From: Hyphomicrobium sp. 12-62-95
GTDB lineage: Bacteria; Pseudomonadota; Alphaproteobacteria; Rhizobiales; Hyphomicrobiaceae
DNA: 64,000 nucleotides
Assembly (NCBI GenBank): GCA_002279935.1
Contig: NCCZ01000012.1
Span: 62,001-126,000, forward strand
Reading direction: 5' to 3'
The notes under the pieces were generated by a model. The model had not been told where the DNA came from. It saw nothing but the letters and a program-made list of their open reading frames with translations, and searched no databases. Numbering within the stretch: position 1 is the first letter of the stretch; the number at the start of each line of letters is the position of its first letter. Position numbers and translations under genes: made by a program. Of the stretch, positions 45,042-54,474 are shown one piece after another.

Positions 45042-45784
45042 ATCCGCTTGTCCTTGGAAAAGCATAAGTCCGCGATCGCGCACCGCTCACATGCCGGCTT
45101 CACCGCCTTGCACGTGTAGCGCCCATGCAGAATCAGCCAGTGATGCGCGTGCATCATGTACGCCGCCGGCACGATCTTCATGAGATCGGCCTCCACCGCA
45201 TCTGGCGTCTTACCCTTCGAAAACCACAGCCGGTGCGAAACCCGGAACACATGCGTATCGACTGCCATGGTCGCCTGACCGAACGCCATGTTCAAAACCA
45301 CGTTCGCCGTCTTCCGACCCACCCCTGGCAACGACTGCAACGTCTCGCATTCCGCCGGCACCGCGCCGCCGTGCTCCGCGATCAGCTTCTCCGACAGCAG
45401 GATCACGTTTTTGGCCTTGTTGCGATAAAGCCCGATCGTCTTGATCAGCTCGCGTACGTGCTCCTCGCCCAGCGCCACCATTTTTTCTGGCGTGTCCGCC
45501 AGTTGAAACAGCCGCCGCGTCGCCTTGTTTACGCCCGCGTCCGTCGCCTGCGCCGACAGCACCACAGCCACTAGGAGCGTAAAGGCATTCGTGTGCTCAA
45601 GCTCCCCCTTCGGCTCCGGATTGATGGCGTGCAACCGCCGGAAGATCTCCTCGACCTCCTGCGGCGTCCGCTTCCGAGGCCGCACCCGCGGCTTCGGCCG
45701 GGCCACAACCACCCCGCCGGCAAGCTCCTCCGTCAACGGTACGACCGAAGTCGTCTTCCCTTTTTTCGCGGACGGGGTTTTCAT
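45038..45784 (-). CDS. nth: Endonuclease III
   Basis: A 248-residue HhH-GPD glycosylase/AP lyase that removes oxidised pyrimidines. SLPGVGRKTANVV contains the catalytic Lys, VDTHVFRV the catalytic Asp, and the cluster ligands are C-x6-C-x2-C-x5-C at the C-terminus. The first ~40 residues are a basic extension (KKGK, RPKPRVRPRKR). It is divergent from the DUF2244 gene with 30 bases between and overlaps the beta-helix gene. Confidence 0.96.
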   Translation of the reverse strand: MKTPSAKKGKTTSVVPLTEELAGGVVVARPKPRVRPRKRTPQEVEEIFRRLHAINPEPKGELEHTNAFTLLVAVVLSAQATDAGVNKATRRLFQLADTPEKMVALGEEHVRELIKTIGLYRNKAKNVILLSEKLIAEHGGAVPAECETLQSLPGVGRKTANVVLNMAFGQATMAVDTHVFRVSHRLWFSKGKTPDAVEADLMKIVPAAYMMHAHHWLILHGRYTCKAVKPACERCAIADLCFSKDKRI

Positions 45785-45814
45785 GTGATTTGACTTGAAG
45801 CAAAGTTAGGCGAC

Positions 45815-46318
45815 ATGACGGATACGATGGCCCCCACCCAAGGCACCGGAACATTCCGGGCCATTCTGCACCCCCACAGGTCGCTCTCCCAAGGCGGCTT
45901 CCTTATACTGTTGGGTTTTATCGGCTTTGTCAGCGCCGCCACAGGCATCGCCTTTTACATGATGGGCGCCTGGCCCGTCCTGGGCTTTTACGGCCTCGAC
46001 GTGCTGGCCATCTACGTTGCCTTCAAGATCAACTACCGGGCCGGCAAGGCCTACGAATTGGTCGAACTTTCCCCGGATCTGCTGAAGGTCACCCAGGTCC
46101 ACCAGTCCGGCCGCAGCCGCAGCTTCGATTTTAATCCCTACTGGGTGAAGGTGCTTCTCAACGAATGGCCTGACGGCAGCGCCGACCTCAAACTCGCCCT
46201 CCACGGGAACGAGTTCGAAATCGCCCGCTTCCTCAACACCGATGAGAAAAAAGACTTCGCCGCGGCCCTGCGCAACGCCCTGATGTCGGCGCGAAGTGCC
46301 CCCGCCGCCCTCGCCTGA
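45815..46318 (+). CDS. DUF2244 membrane protein
   Basis: A 167-residue protein with two membrane segments (~27-50 and ~55-72) in the order of DUF2244: LHPHRSLSQGGF before TM1, then VELSPDLLKV and NPYWVKVLL. A C-terminal DNEFEIARFL-like end leads to the cytoplasmic tail. Function unknown. It lies back to back with nth. Confidence 0.85.
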   Translation: MTDTMAPTQGTGTFRAILHPHRSLSQGGFLILLGFIGFVSAATGIAFYMMGAWPVLGFYGLDVLAIYVAFKINYRAGKAYELVELSPDLLKVTQVHQSGRSRSFDFNPYWVKVLLNEWPDGSADLKLALHGNEFEIARFLNTDEKKDFAAALRNALMSARSAPAALA

Positions 46319-46330
46319 CGGCCTTTTCGA

Positions 46331-46540
46331 TCAATCGTCGATCATCGCCAGCGCCGCGCGCCGCTCGTTCGGCTTGACCTTCAGGAACTGCGCCCGCGCC
46401 ACCTTGATGTCCTTGTCCGACCCCGTCTCGGCCGCCGTCCTCAAGGCCACTGTCGCCGGATGCGCCGCCCCGCAAATGAACGAGAGAGCCGACGCGAGCC
46501 GCCCCATCATCGCCGCATCAAACTTGAAATCATCGCTCAC
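46331..46540 (-). CDS. Small conserved hypothetical protein
   Basis: A 69-residue helical cytoplasmic protein starting at GTG 46540, whose codon overlaps the gloA stop (GTGA). It is rich in Ala/Lys/Asp, with no cysteine cluster or membrane segment. Tight coupling to gloA supports it being real. Family not recognised. Confidence 0.55.
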   Translation of the reverse strand: MSDDFKFDAAMMGRLASALSFICGAAHPATVALRTAAETGSDKDIKVARAQFLKVKPNERRAALAMIDD

Positions 46541-46932
46541 TTAAACCGCCCGCGCCGCTGCAGCACTTCGATCTTGTAGCCGTCCGGGTCCTCGATGAAG
46601 AAAAACCGCCCAAAGGGCTGCCCCTCGTGGCTCATCTCCTTGATGTCTTTCGGCTGGAACCCGGCGGCCTTGATCCGCGCATGCTCGCCATCCAGATCAT
46701 CGACGACGAACGCAACATGCCCGTACCCATTGCCAAGATTATAGGGTTCAGTCTGGCCCTTGTTGACGGTCAACTCGACCTCGAAGTCGTTCTCCGGATT
46801 GCTCATGTAGGTGAGCGAGAAGTCCGGCCAGTCGCGCCGCTCCGCAATCGCCAATCCAAAGCACTTGGAATAGAAATCGACCGAGCGGGCCTCATCCAGC
46901 ACCCGCACCATCATGTGCACCGCTTTGGCCAT
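46537..46932 (-). CDS. gloA: Lactoylglutathione lyase (glyoxalase I)
   Basis: A 131-residue VOC-fold enzyme that converts the methylglyoxal-glutathione hemithioacetal to S-lactoylglutathione. Metal ligands are visible as His6 in VHMMVRV, Glu in FEVELT, His in YGHVAFVV and Glu in YKIEVLQ. GFQPKDIKE and FIEDPDGYKIE are typical. It is followed by the coupled small gene and preceded by leuD at 12 bases. Confidence 0.93.
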   Translation of the reverse strand: MAKAVHMMVRVLDEARSVDFYSKCFGLAIAERRDWPDFSLTYMSNPENDFEVELTVNKGQTEPYNLGNGYGHVAFVVDDLDGEHARIKAAGFQPKDIKEMSHEGQPFGRFFFIEDPDGYKIEVLQRRGRFK

Positions 46933-46944
46933 TGAGCGTTCTCC

Positions 46945-47553
46945 CTACAGCCACGGCCGCGATTGCGCCGTCTTTTCTTCAAACGTCTTGATCGCCGCCT
47001 GCTTCTGCAGCGTCAGGCCGACAGCATCGAGACCATTGAGCAGGCAGTGCTTACGGAACGGATCGATCTCAAACTTGATCACGCCGCCATCCGGCCCGCG
47101 AATCTCCTGAGCTTCGAGATCGACCGTCACCGTCGCGTTCGATCCGCGCTGCGCATCGTCCATCAGTTTGTCGACGTCCGCTTGCGGCAGCTTGATCGGC
47201 AGAATGCCGTTCTGGAAGCAGTTGTTATAAAAGATGTCGGCAAAGTCCGGCGCGATCACACAGCGAATGCCGAAGTCCAGAAGCGCCCACGGCGCATGCT
47301 CGCGCGACGATCCGCAACCGAAGTTTTCGCCCGTCACGAGGATCGTCGCATTGCGATACGCCGGCTTGTTCAACACGAAATCCGCGATCTCCGCGCCCGT
47401 CGCGTTGTCGAAGCGCATCTCGAAGAACAGCGACTTGCCGAGCCCGGTCCGCTTGATCGTCTTCAGGAACTGCTTCGGAATGATCATGTCGGTGTCGATG
47501 TTGCGCAGCGGCAGAGGAGCCGCAACACCGGTGAGCTTGACGAATTTGTCCAT
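46945..47553 (-). CDS. leuD: 3-isopropylmalate dehydratase small subunit
   Basis: A 202-residue swivelling domain of isopropylmalate isomerase: [32 protein letters not shown] and [15 protein letters not shown]. It pairs with LeuC (56750-58168, opposite strand, ~9 kb away) in leucine synthesis. leuB is not in the window. Confidence 0.96.
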   Translation of the reverse strand: MDKFVKLTGVAAPLPLRNIDTDMIIPKQFLKTIKRTGLGKSLFFEMRFDNATGAEIADFVLNKPAYRNATILVTGENFGCGSSREHAPWALLDFGIRCVIAPDFADIFYNNCFQNGILPIKLPQADVDKLMDDAQRGSNATVTVDLEAQEIRGPDGGVIKFEIDPFRKHCLLNGLDAVGLTLQKQAAIKTFEEKTAQSRPWL

Positions 47554-47587
47554 CGCGTCCTCTTGAGGGTAAGGGGGCGCGGTTAAA

Positions 47588-48031
47588 TCACGCCCTCAAT
47601 GCATCGGCCAGCGCCCTGAAGTAGCCCTCCGCGGCCGTCAGCCGGTCGGCGGCGGCCTGCGGTGCGGTGGCCTGCGGCAGAGTTGGGGGGGCAACCCCCG
47701 GATCGGCCGGGCGAAGCTGTTCAAGCCGCCTTTTAACGCCAGCCAGCTTGCGTCCGTCAAGATGTCGATGCAGCACGCCAACAATCGTCTCCAGATATCC
47801 CGAAATCCGGCCGAATTCCCTCACCAGCGCGCGCTGCGACGGCCCGTGTCCAGGCTCGGCTTCGAGTTTATGATGGGCATCTGCCGCCCGCGCCAGGGTC
47901 GCTGCAATCTCCTCCGCATAACGGGCGACTTTCTCGCGCCGGACCGCGTCGAGCTTCATCAGCTGCCCCACCCACCGGTGCAGCAACTCGGCCAACGCCA
48001 GTATTCGCTTGGAGTAATCAGGAACCCGCAT
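47588..48031 (-). CDS. Helical hypothetical protein
   Basis: A 147-residue, mostly helical, Arg/Ala/Leu-rich soluble protein starting at ATG 48031 with MRVPDYSKR; a longer start 21 bases upstream exists. A predicted coiled region covers ~20-100, followed by a Pro-rich linker ([10 protein letters not shown]) and a final helix. It lies 34 bases upstream of leuD on the same strand. Family not recognised. Confidence 0.5.
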   Translation of the reverse strand: MRVPDYSKRILALAELLHRWVGQLMKLDAVRREKVARYAEEIAATLARAADAHHKLEAEPGHGPSQRALVREFGRISGYLETIVGVLHRHLDGRKLAGVKRRLEQLRPADPGVAPPTLPQATAPQAAADRLTAAEGYFRALADALRA

Positions 48032-48113
48032 CCCTAGCCTCGACGGACCCACGGCGGATCATCCACCGGAACGGGGCAACTCTAGGTGCGGTCGGTAGAG
48101 CGGGGATAACTCG

Positions 48114-48626
48114 TCAGCGGATCGTCGGGTCCGCGTAGCACTTGCGCATGTATTCGCAGCGATGCGACCCCGACAGGTGCATGCTCGACCCCTTGGCCGG
48201 CGCGATGAACTTGCACACCTCTTCCAGGCCTTCTTCGGTCAGCCACCCCTGACGGCGGCCACGCTGCACGGCAAAACAATCCGCCGTTTCCTCATCAGGA
48301 CCCCGGAACTGATGCCCGCACTCATGCGCGTAGATCCACTGCTTGACCGGCGTCGAGACCCGGTCGAGCAACTTCGGATTGAGGATCAGAAATCCCGGAT
48401 AGGCGGCGCCATAGTCGTCCAGGCTCTGGTCGATCACCGTCGGACGCTGACCGCACACCTGCCGCCGCCCATCGAGCTTCAACTCTCCAGGCTTGAGGAT
48501 CGGGGCCCCGCCCACATGCTCAGCGTACTCCTCCGGCGTAGGAATGCTGTCGTCAGCCTGCGCGGGCATAGCCCATGCGAACATAACACCGGCCAGAAGT
48601 GACAGTGCGCAACGACCTAAAGCCAT
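48114..48626 (-). CDS. Secreted HExxH-type (zincin-like) protein
   Basis: A 170-residue protein with signal peptide ending AMPAQA. The mature part has YAHECGHQFRG followed by DEETADCFAV: an HExxH zinc motif plus a downstream Glu/Asp pattern as in gluzincin-type peptidases. It contains seven cysteines, so disulfides are likely. Start ATG 48626. Peptidase activity is inferred from the motif alone. Confidence 0.65.
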   Translation of the reverse strand: MALGRCALSLLAGVMFAWAMPAQADDSIPTPEEYAEHVGGAPILKPGELKLDGRRQVCGQRPTVIDQSLDDYGAAYPGFLILNPKLLDRVSTPVKQWIYAHECGHQFRGPDEETADCFAVQRGRRQGWLTEEGLEEVCKFIAPAKGSSMHLSGSHRCEYMRKCYADPTIR

Positions 48627-48773
48627 GATTGATCCGGAAAAATATCCCGCCCCACGCATTCTCGGGACTGTCCTCTAGAATTGCCCAATCACCGCGCCGG
48701 TGCAAGGGCCGAGCGCCCGGATGCCGCCCACACGTGTCGTTGCAGCACCATCCGCCTGCTAAATTAGGCCCGC

Positions 48774-49190
48774 TCACCCCAGCGCTTCCTGTTCGATCTC
48801 TTCCATATCCTGGTCCGAAAACCCGAAATGGTGCCCGATTTCGTGGACCAGCACGTGCGTGATGAGGTCCCCGAGCGTTTCCCCTTCCTCGGCCCAATAG
48901 TCGAGGATCGCCCGCCGGTAGAGAAACACCATATCCGGTTCGCGCGGCGTGTCGCTGACGCTCTTTTTATCCAAGCTGACGCCTTGATAGAGACCCATCA
49001 GGTCAAATGGGCTCTCGATCCCCAAGTCATCGAGCACTTCGTCGATGGCGAAATCTTCGCACCGAATGACCAGATCTCCGCACATCTGCCGGAAATCCGG
49101 CGGTAGCCGGTTCCAGGCTTGCGCCGCCAACATCTCGAATGTCGCGAGCGTCGGCGCCGTTGCCGGCCCCCAGTCGATGTCATCAGCCAT
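48774..49190 (-). CDS. Zincin-like metallopeptidase family protein (PF06262 type)
   Basis: A 138-residue cytoplasmic protein: VHEIGHHFGFSDQDM is the HExxHxxGxxD zinc motif of small zincins, preceded by DMVFLYRRAILDYW and GLYQGVSL, characteristic of this minimal family. Start ATG 49190 is taken after the non-conserved leader. It is the second small HExxH gene in a row on this strand. Confidence 0.82.
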   Translation of the reverse strand: MADDIDWGPATAPTLATFEMLAAQAWNRLPPDFRQMCGDLVIRCEDFAIDEVLDDLGIESPFDLMGLYQGVSLDKKSVSDTPREPDMVFLYRRAILDYWAEEGETLGDLITHVLVHEIGHHFGFSDQDMEEIEQEALG

Positions 49191-49405
49191 GGCCGTTCCA
49201 ACTCCTGACCCAAACCGCCGGTGCGGCGTGCTGCCGCAAAAGGCCGGGGGGCGCCGCTTACCATCAGGACAATCCGGCAACAAGAAGAAGCATCTAGCCG
49301 CCCCGAAAGCCTGCGACGGCGCGCCCGCTGAATTACGGGCCGACCGTGGTAATCTGGGGCCTAAGAAACGCGGGAACTTGGCCGCCGAGCCGCAGTTCTC
49401 TTTTC

Positions 49406-50371
49406 ATGCATCAAATCGTCGATCCAAACCCATCGTCAGGGCGGCCTATCGTGTTGCCTCCAAAGCGTATCATCGGGAGCCCAGCGGGACCGCGTGTTTG
49501 GGCCTCAGCCGATGTGCCCGATCTGTCCGAGTTGAGCCGCCGCTCTCCCCAGCGCGCGGGCGACGTTGCGTTTCGCCATTTCTGTGAGCCTCACCGCTCC
49601 GAACGCCGCGAAGCGGGCCACACGTTCATGGTCCGCCGCGCCCGCCGCTTTTTGAAGGACGCGCGTCAGCATGCCGTTCCCTCGCCCCACGGCGACATCC
49701 CCGTCTACGTCTTCGAGCCCGAAACCGAGACACCCCGTGCCACTGTCCTCGTCGCCCACGGCTGGACGTCCGAAGCCTCGTTCATGACGCTGTTCGGCGA
49801 ACGTCTGCGTCACATGGGGGCCCGCGCCGTCCTGCTCGATGCACCCGCTCATGGCAAATGCAAGCGGACCCGTTCGACGGTGGTCGACTATACCGAATCC
49901 ATTCTCCGCGTCGCCGATGCCTTCCAGCCCGACTTCGCGCTGGCCCACTCGATGGGCTGCTTTGCCGTCTTGCATGCCGGCGGCGGCGGCCAACCCTTTC
50001 GCCGCCAATACGACTTCAAGCGCTACGTGCTGATCGCCCCACCCAATGAATTCGGCGCCGTCACGCGCGAATTCGCAGATGTGCGCGGCATGACGCCCGC
50101 CGCCCGCATCATGTTCGAGCGCCACCTAGAGCGCATCGCGCACCGCCGCCTGTCCACGTTCACGGCCTCGCATCTGTTGCGCGCCGCCAACCGCCCGGCC
50201 CTACTCATCCACGCCAAGGACGACTTCGAGGTGCCCATTCGCCACTCAGAAACGATCCTTGCCAACTGCCCGTCAGCCGAACTCGTCCCGTTTGACGCCA
50301 TGGGACACCGAAAACTCCTATCTTCTCCGCAAGTTGTGCGCGCCGCCGTCAACTTCCTCATGAAGGACTGA
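49406..50371 (+). CDS. Alpha/beta hydrolase
   Basis: About 321 residues with the hydrolase fold: VLVAHGWTSEASFM oxyanion loop, nucleophile Ser in AHSMGCFAV, Asp in HAKDDFEVP and catalytic His in MGHRKLL. Substrate unknown. The start is uncertain: ATG 49406 is offered, but the conserved part begins only near residue 90, and no ribosome site is clear. It precedes trxB on the same strand by ~120 bases. Confidence 0.78.
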   Translation: MHQIVDPNPSSGRPIVLPPKRIIGSPAGPRVWASADVPDLSELSRRSPQRAGDVAFRHFCEPHRSERREAGHTFMVRRARRFLKDARQHAVPSPHGDIPVYVFEPETETPRATVLVAHGWTSEASFMTLFGERLRHMGARAVLLDAPAHGKCKRTRSTVVDYTESILRVADAFQPDFALAHSMGCFAVLHAGGGGQPFRRQYDFKRYVLIAPPNEFGAVTREFADVRGMTPAARIMFERHLERIAHRRLSTFTASHLLRAANRPALLIHAKDDFEVPIRHSETILANCPSAELVPFDAMGHRKLLSSPQVVRAAVNFLMKD

Positions 50372-50418
50372 CGGGCCGCCGCAGGGGCTCGCGAATCCGC
50401 GTTTGCGGGGTTATATGA

Positions 50419-51459
<1,041 letters not shown>

Positions 51460-51486
51460 GCTCTCTGATCGCCAGCGCGCAAAAAA

Positions 51487-51691
51487 TGAAAACGGCCCGG
51501 GGATCCCGCCGGAGCAACGGGCCGAACCCCTCACGCGCGGCAGCCGCCTCGGTGTCACCAGCCCCGGCTCAGGACTAGGTCTCGCCATCCTGGCCGACAT
51601 CGCCGAAGCCTGGGGCGGCAACGTTGGTTTCGAACACACCAACGAGATGTTCAGCGCAGTCCTCCGGCTTAAGCCCGCCGAACCGCGCTGA
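51487..51691 (+). pseudogene. Histidine-kinase remnant (C-terminal ATPase segment)
   Basis: A ~68-codon open stretch ending at TGA 51689-51691 that reads NGPGIPPEQRAEPLTRGSRL, then PGSGLGLAILADIAEAWGG and a final strand. These are the G1 loop, lid and G2 box of a HATPase_c domain, like PhoQ-type sensors. No start codon with a ribosome site, H-box or sensor part is present; the frame joins trxB's 3' end. It is therefore a 3' fragment of a kinase gene. Confidence 0.75.
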
Positions 51692-51697
51692 CGCAAG

Positions 51698-54319
51698 TTA
51701 GAACGGCACGCTTAGCTTCGCCGAACCCCCGTGCTGTTCGGTCTGATCACCGAACTGACCATCATACTGCACGCGCAGAACGGTCCCACTTTCAGCCAGA
51801 AAGTCGACTCCAAGACCGAGATCAGCCACCACGTCGTCGATAGTAGTGACAATATCAAAGCCGCCCGCGCCCGGCGGCACGCCCTGAAACGCGGCCGACG
51901 TCACAAAGCTGTCCGTGTCATGCCACGTCACACCGGCTTTGACGTAAGGACGCGCCACACCGCCGAACGCGAGCGCATATTGCGCCCCGAACTCAATCGA
52001 GGGAGAGATGGAAAATACGGTATCGTCGCTGGCGCCAACGGCGAGCGCCGTACCGCCCGACGACTGCTCGGCATAGGCATCCCGCTCAAGATGCGTCCAC
52101 CCTAGATCGACCTGCGGCTTGGCATACCAATGCCCGCGCGCCAAAAGATAGGCCGCCGTCAGACGCCCGGAGATAAAGCTCTGATCGCTCTCCGACGTCG
52201 CGACATCCGTAAACCCGCCGAACGAAATAGCGCGTGTATTGTCGCTCCAGCCATGTCCACCGGTCAGCGCGGCGGCAAGGAGCAGCGGACCGGGATTGTA
52301 CTTGATGACGCCGCCCAGGTGCAGACGCTCTGTCTCCGACCGCGCGTTGCTGCCCGTCCTCAGATCCCCGTCTTCGAAGCCGATACCGGCACCGAAGCGC
52401 CACGGCCCGCCGAGATCGATCTGCGCGCCAGCCGAATAGAACGTCGCCGTTTCGTCGAACCCGGTTTCGCCATTGCGCCCATCATTGTCGAGTTGGCGGA
52501 CATTGGCGCGAACCCAAAGGCACTGCCCCTCGCGAATGAACGCATTGGGATCACCCTCGCCCAGCGTCCGGCACGACAGCAATTGCCCGGCAAACGTGTT
52601 GCCCGTTTTCATCGCCGACGAAATCTGCGCAGCATCCCCCGCCGGCGTCAGCTGATCGAGCGCATTGCCGAGTTCGGCCTGCGTGCTGAGAGCCAACAGA
52701 GGCGCGACGAAATCGGCACTTCCTCCCGAGCGAACAAGCGCGTTGAGCGCCTCACCGGCTGATGCCTGGTTGGGACTGAGTCCCTCTGGTTCGACGCCGA
52801 GAAAATTGATAGTGGCCTGCAGCGCCATCGTATTGGCATCGGGGAACAGCAGCTCATAGTCGACAGCCGCCGTATCGACAGCAGTAATATCGCTGTCAGT
52901 CACGCCGCCCGTTGCAGTCAGGATCGTGAAGTTTTTGCTCAGCCCCAAGTTGGCAGGATCGGCCGAATTCGGGAAGTTGAGCGGATTGACAACAACCTGT
53001 CCTGCCAGCTCGGCTGACCCTGTGACAGCCAGCATGTCGGACATGTCGGATGTCCAATCCGCATCGACGAGATAGCGCCCCGAAGGCTGATTGAAGTTGC
53101 CCCCGACGAACGTCGTTTGAATGTGTCCCTCGCCGCCGGGCGCCACCGTCCCATAGTTGGTCAGCGTCCCGCCGTTCAAGTTGACGCTATTGCCCGAAAA
53201 GAGCTCGCCACCGGCAAAATTGCTAAAGATGCCGTCGGCATCATTCTCATATTGCACATCGCCCGTTATCGCGCCGTAATTTGAGACTTCGATCGATTGT
53301 CCGCGGACAAAAATGGCCTGTCCCGACAGAGCAGAAATGCGTCCTGAATTGCTCAACACGGCATCCGTGACCGCATCGAGGACGACACCATAGGCGCTGC
53401 CCGAACCACCCTGAACGGCGCCGTCGCTGATCTCGACGCTCACCGACGACCCCAAACCAGGGCTGCCCGATCCATTGATTGCACTATCGCCGCCAGCGCT
53501 GCGCGCGCGAATGCCGCTGGCCTCTAAACCACTGGCTGTGACATTACCCGACACGAACACCGATACGGCGCCCGCATCGCCCCCGTTTCCGTTGCCATTA
53601 ATGGCGCCGAGCCCTCCAGAACTTACGGCATAAATGGCATCCGAATTTTCGCCGGACGTAGACACCGGACCAGTGACCGACACCGTTACAGAACCGCCGT
53701 CCCCGCCCGTGCCGTCGCCGTTGATGCCACCGATTCCGCCGCCACTCGACGCATAGATCCCATTTACAAATTGACCACTGGCCGAGATTTCTGCGCTCGA
53801 CTGAACCATCACGTCGCCAGCATGGCCACCCACGCCGCTGCCGTTGATGCCCCCAGTTCCACCAGCACTCGTCGCCGAAATACCAGCGCCCTGATCGGAC
53901 TCAACAGTGATAAGTCCACTCGCCGTTACATCGACGTTTCCGCCCAGACCACCGGTGCCGTTCGAACCGTTGATGGCTCCAACGCCCCCGGTCGACGACG
54001 CGTTGATCCCCGAAGTGACATGAGATTGCTCGACCGTGATATTGGCGGTCGATTGCAGGATGACATTGTCGCCATTCCCACCTACGCCACCCGGCGCGTT
54101 GATCGATCCAACGCCTCCATTCGATCGGGCATCCGCAGCAGCAGTGAAGTTTGCGCCATTGAGAGAAATATCGCCGTCGCACGTGACAGATAGCGTTCCC
54201 GGAACACTGCTGTTCGAAACACAATCAGCCAGAGCCGCCCCCGGCGTCACCACCCACATCGCGCATGCCGAAACGCCGGCCAAAAGAACCCGCCGGCCGC
54301 ACCCAGTCGCCCCACCCAT
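51698..54319 (-). CDS. Autotransporter (type Va secretion) with repetitive Gly/Asn-rich passenger
   Basis: An 873-residue protein. Residues 1-31 are a signal peptide. Residues ~68-316 are six tandem ~41-residue repeats, predicted as beta-helix coils. Then a further beta-helical passenger stretch runs to ~560, with a linker (SPNQASAGEALNALV). The last ~270 residues form a 12-strand beta-barrel ending KLSVPF with the terminal Phe recognised by BAM. The barrel exports the passenger to the cell surface, where it may act in adhesion. Two Cys (ADC...TCDG) sit at the mature N-terminus. ATG 54319 opens the signal peptide. Confidence 0.9.
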   Translation of the reverse strand: MGGATGCGRRVLLAGVSACAMWVVTPGAALADCVSNSSVPGTLSVTCDGDISLNGANFTAAADARSNGGVGSINAPGGVGGNGDNVILQSTANITVEQSHVTSGINASSTGGVGAINGSNGTGGLGGNVDVTASGLITVESDQGAGISATSAGGTGGINGSGVGGHAGDVMVQSSAEISASGQFVNGIYASSGGGIGGINGDGTGGDGGSVTVSVTGPVSTSGENSDAIYAVSSGGLGAINGNGNGGDAGAVSVFVSGNVTASGLEASGIRARSAGGDSAINGSGSPGLGSSVSVEISDGAVQGGSGSAYGVVLDAVTDAVLSNSGRISALSGQAIFVRGQSIEVSNYGAITGDVQYENDADGIFSNFAGGELFSGNSVNLNGGTLTNYGTVAPGGEGHIQTTFVGGNFNQPSGRYLVDADWTSDMSDMLAVTGSAELAGQVVVNPLNFPNSADPANLGLSKNFTILTATGGVTDSDITAVDTAAVDYELLFPDANTMALQATINFLGVEPEGLSPNQASAGEALNALVRSGGSADFVAPLLALSTQAELGNALDQLTPAGDAAQISSAMKTGNTFAGQLLSCRTLGEGDPNAFIREGQCLWVRANVRQLDNDGRNGETGFDETATFYSAGAQIDLGGPWRFGAGIGFEDGDLRTGSNARSETERLHLGGVIKYNPGPLLLAAALTGGHGWSDNTRAISFGGFTDVATSESDQSFISGRLTAAYLLARGHWYAKPQVDLGWTHLERDAYAEQSSGGTALAVGASDDTVFSISPSIEFGAQYALAFGGVARPYVKAGVTWHDTDSFVTSAAFQGVPPGAGGFDIVTTIDDVVADLGLGVDFLAESGTVLRVQYDGQFGDQTEQHGGSAKLSVPF
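53372..54118 (-). repeat. Six tandem ~41-codon repeats in the autotransporter passenger
   Basis: Units of 43, 42, 41, 41, 41 and 41 residues each open with GGxGxING (GGVGAING, GGTGGING, GGIGGING, GGLGAING and similar). A GGxGGxVxV turn and a GIxAxS close follow. The last unit is degenerate (GGDSAING). Codon-level divergence between units suggests old duplications. Confidence 0.85.
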
Positions 54320-54418
54320 TTTATCCCCGCTGCTACGAATGCTGTCTGCCCAAACGGCACGGCGCAGGGAAAAACGCGGAGACAGACCCCAGGCGATGCG
54401 TACACCGCCCATTAGCCA

Positions 54419-54437
54419 GCTGATTTGGTTAATCAGC
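54419..54437. promoter_or_regulatory. Perfect 7-5-7 inverted repeat upstream of the autotransporter
   Basis: GCTGATT-TGGTT-AATCAGC lies 100 bases before the autotransporter ATG and 38 bases beyond the end of the propeller gene. There is no T-tract, so an operator is likelier than a terminator. Confidence 0.4.
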
Positions 54438-54474
54438 CCTTAATAAAACCTTTTTGAACCGGCTCAAACGGCGC

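Noticed and set aside
46331..46540. Dismissing the 69-codon gene as noise
   Set aside because: The GTGA overlap with gloA and frame-specific composition favour a real gene, so it was kept at modest confidence.
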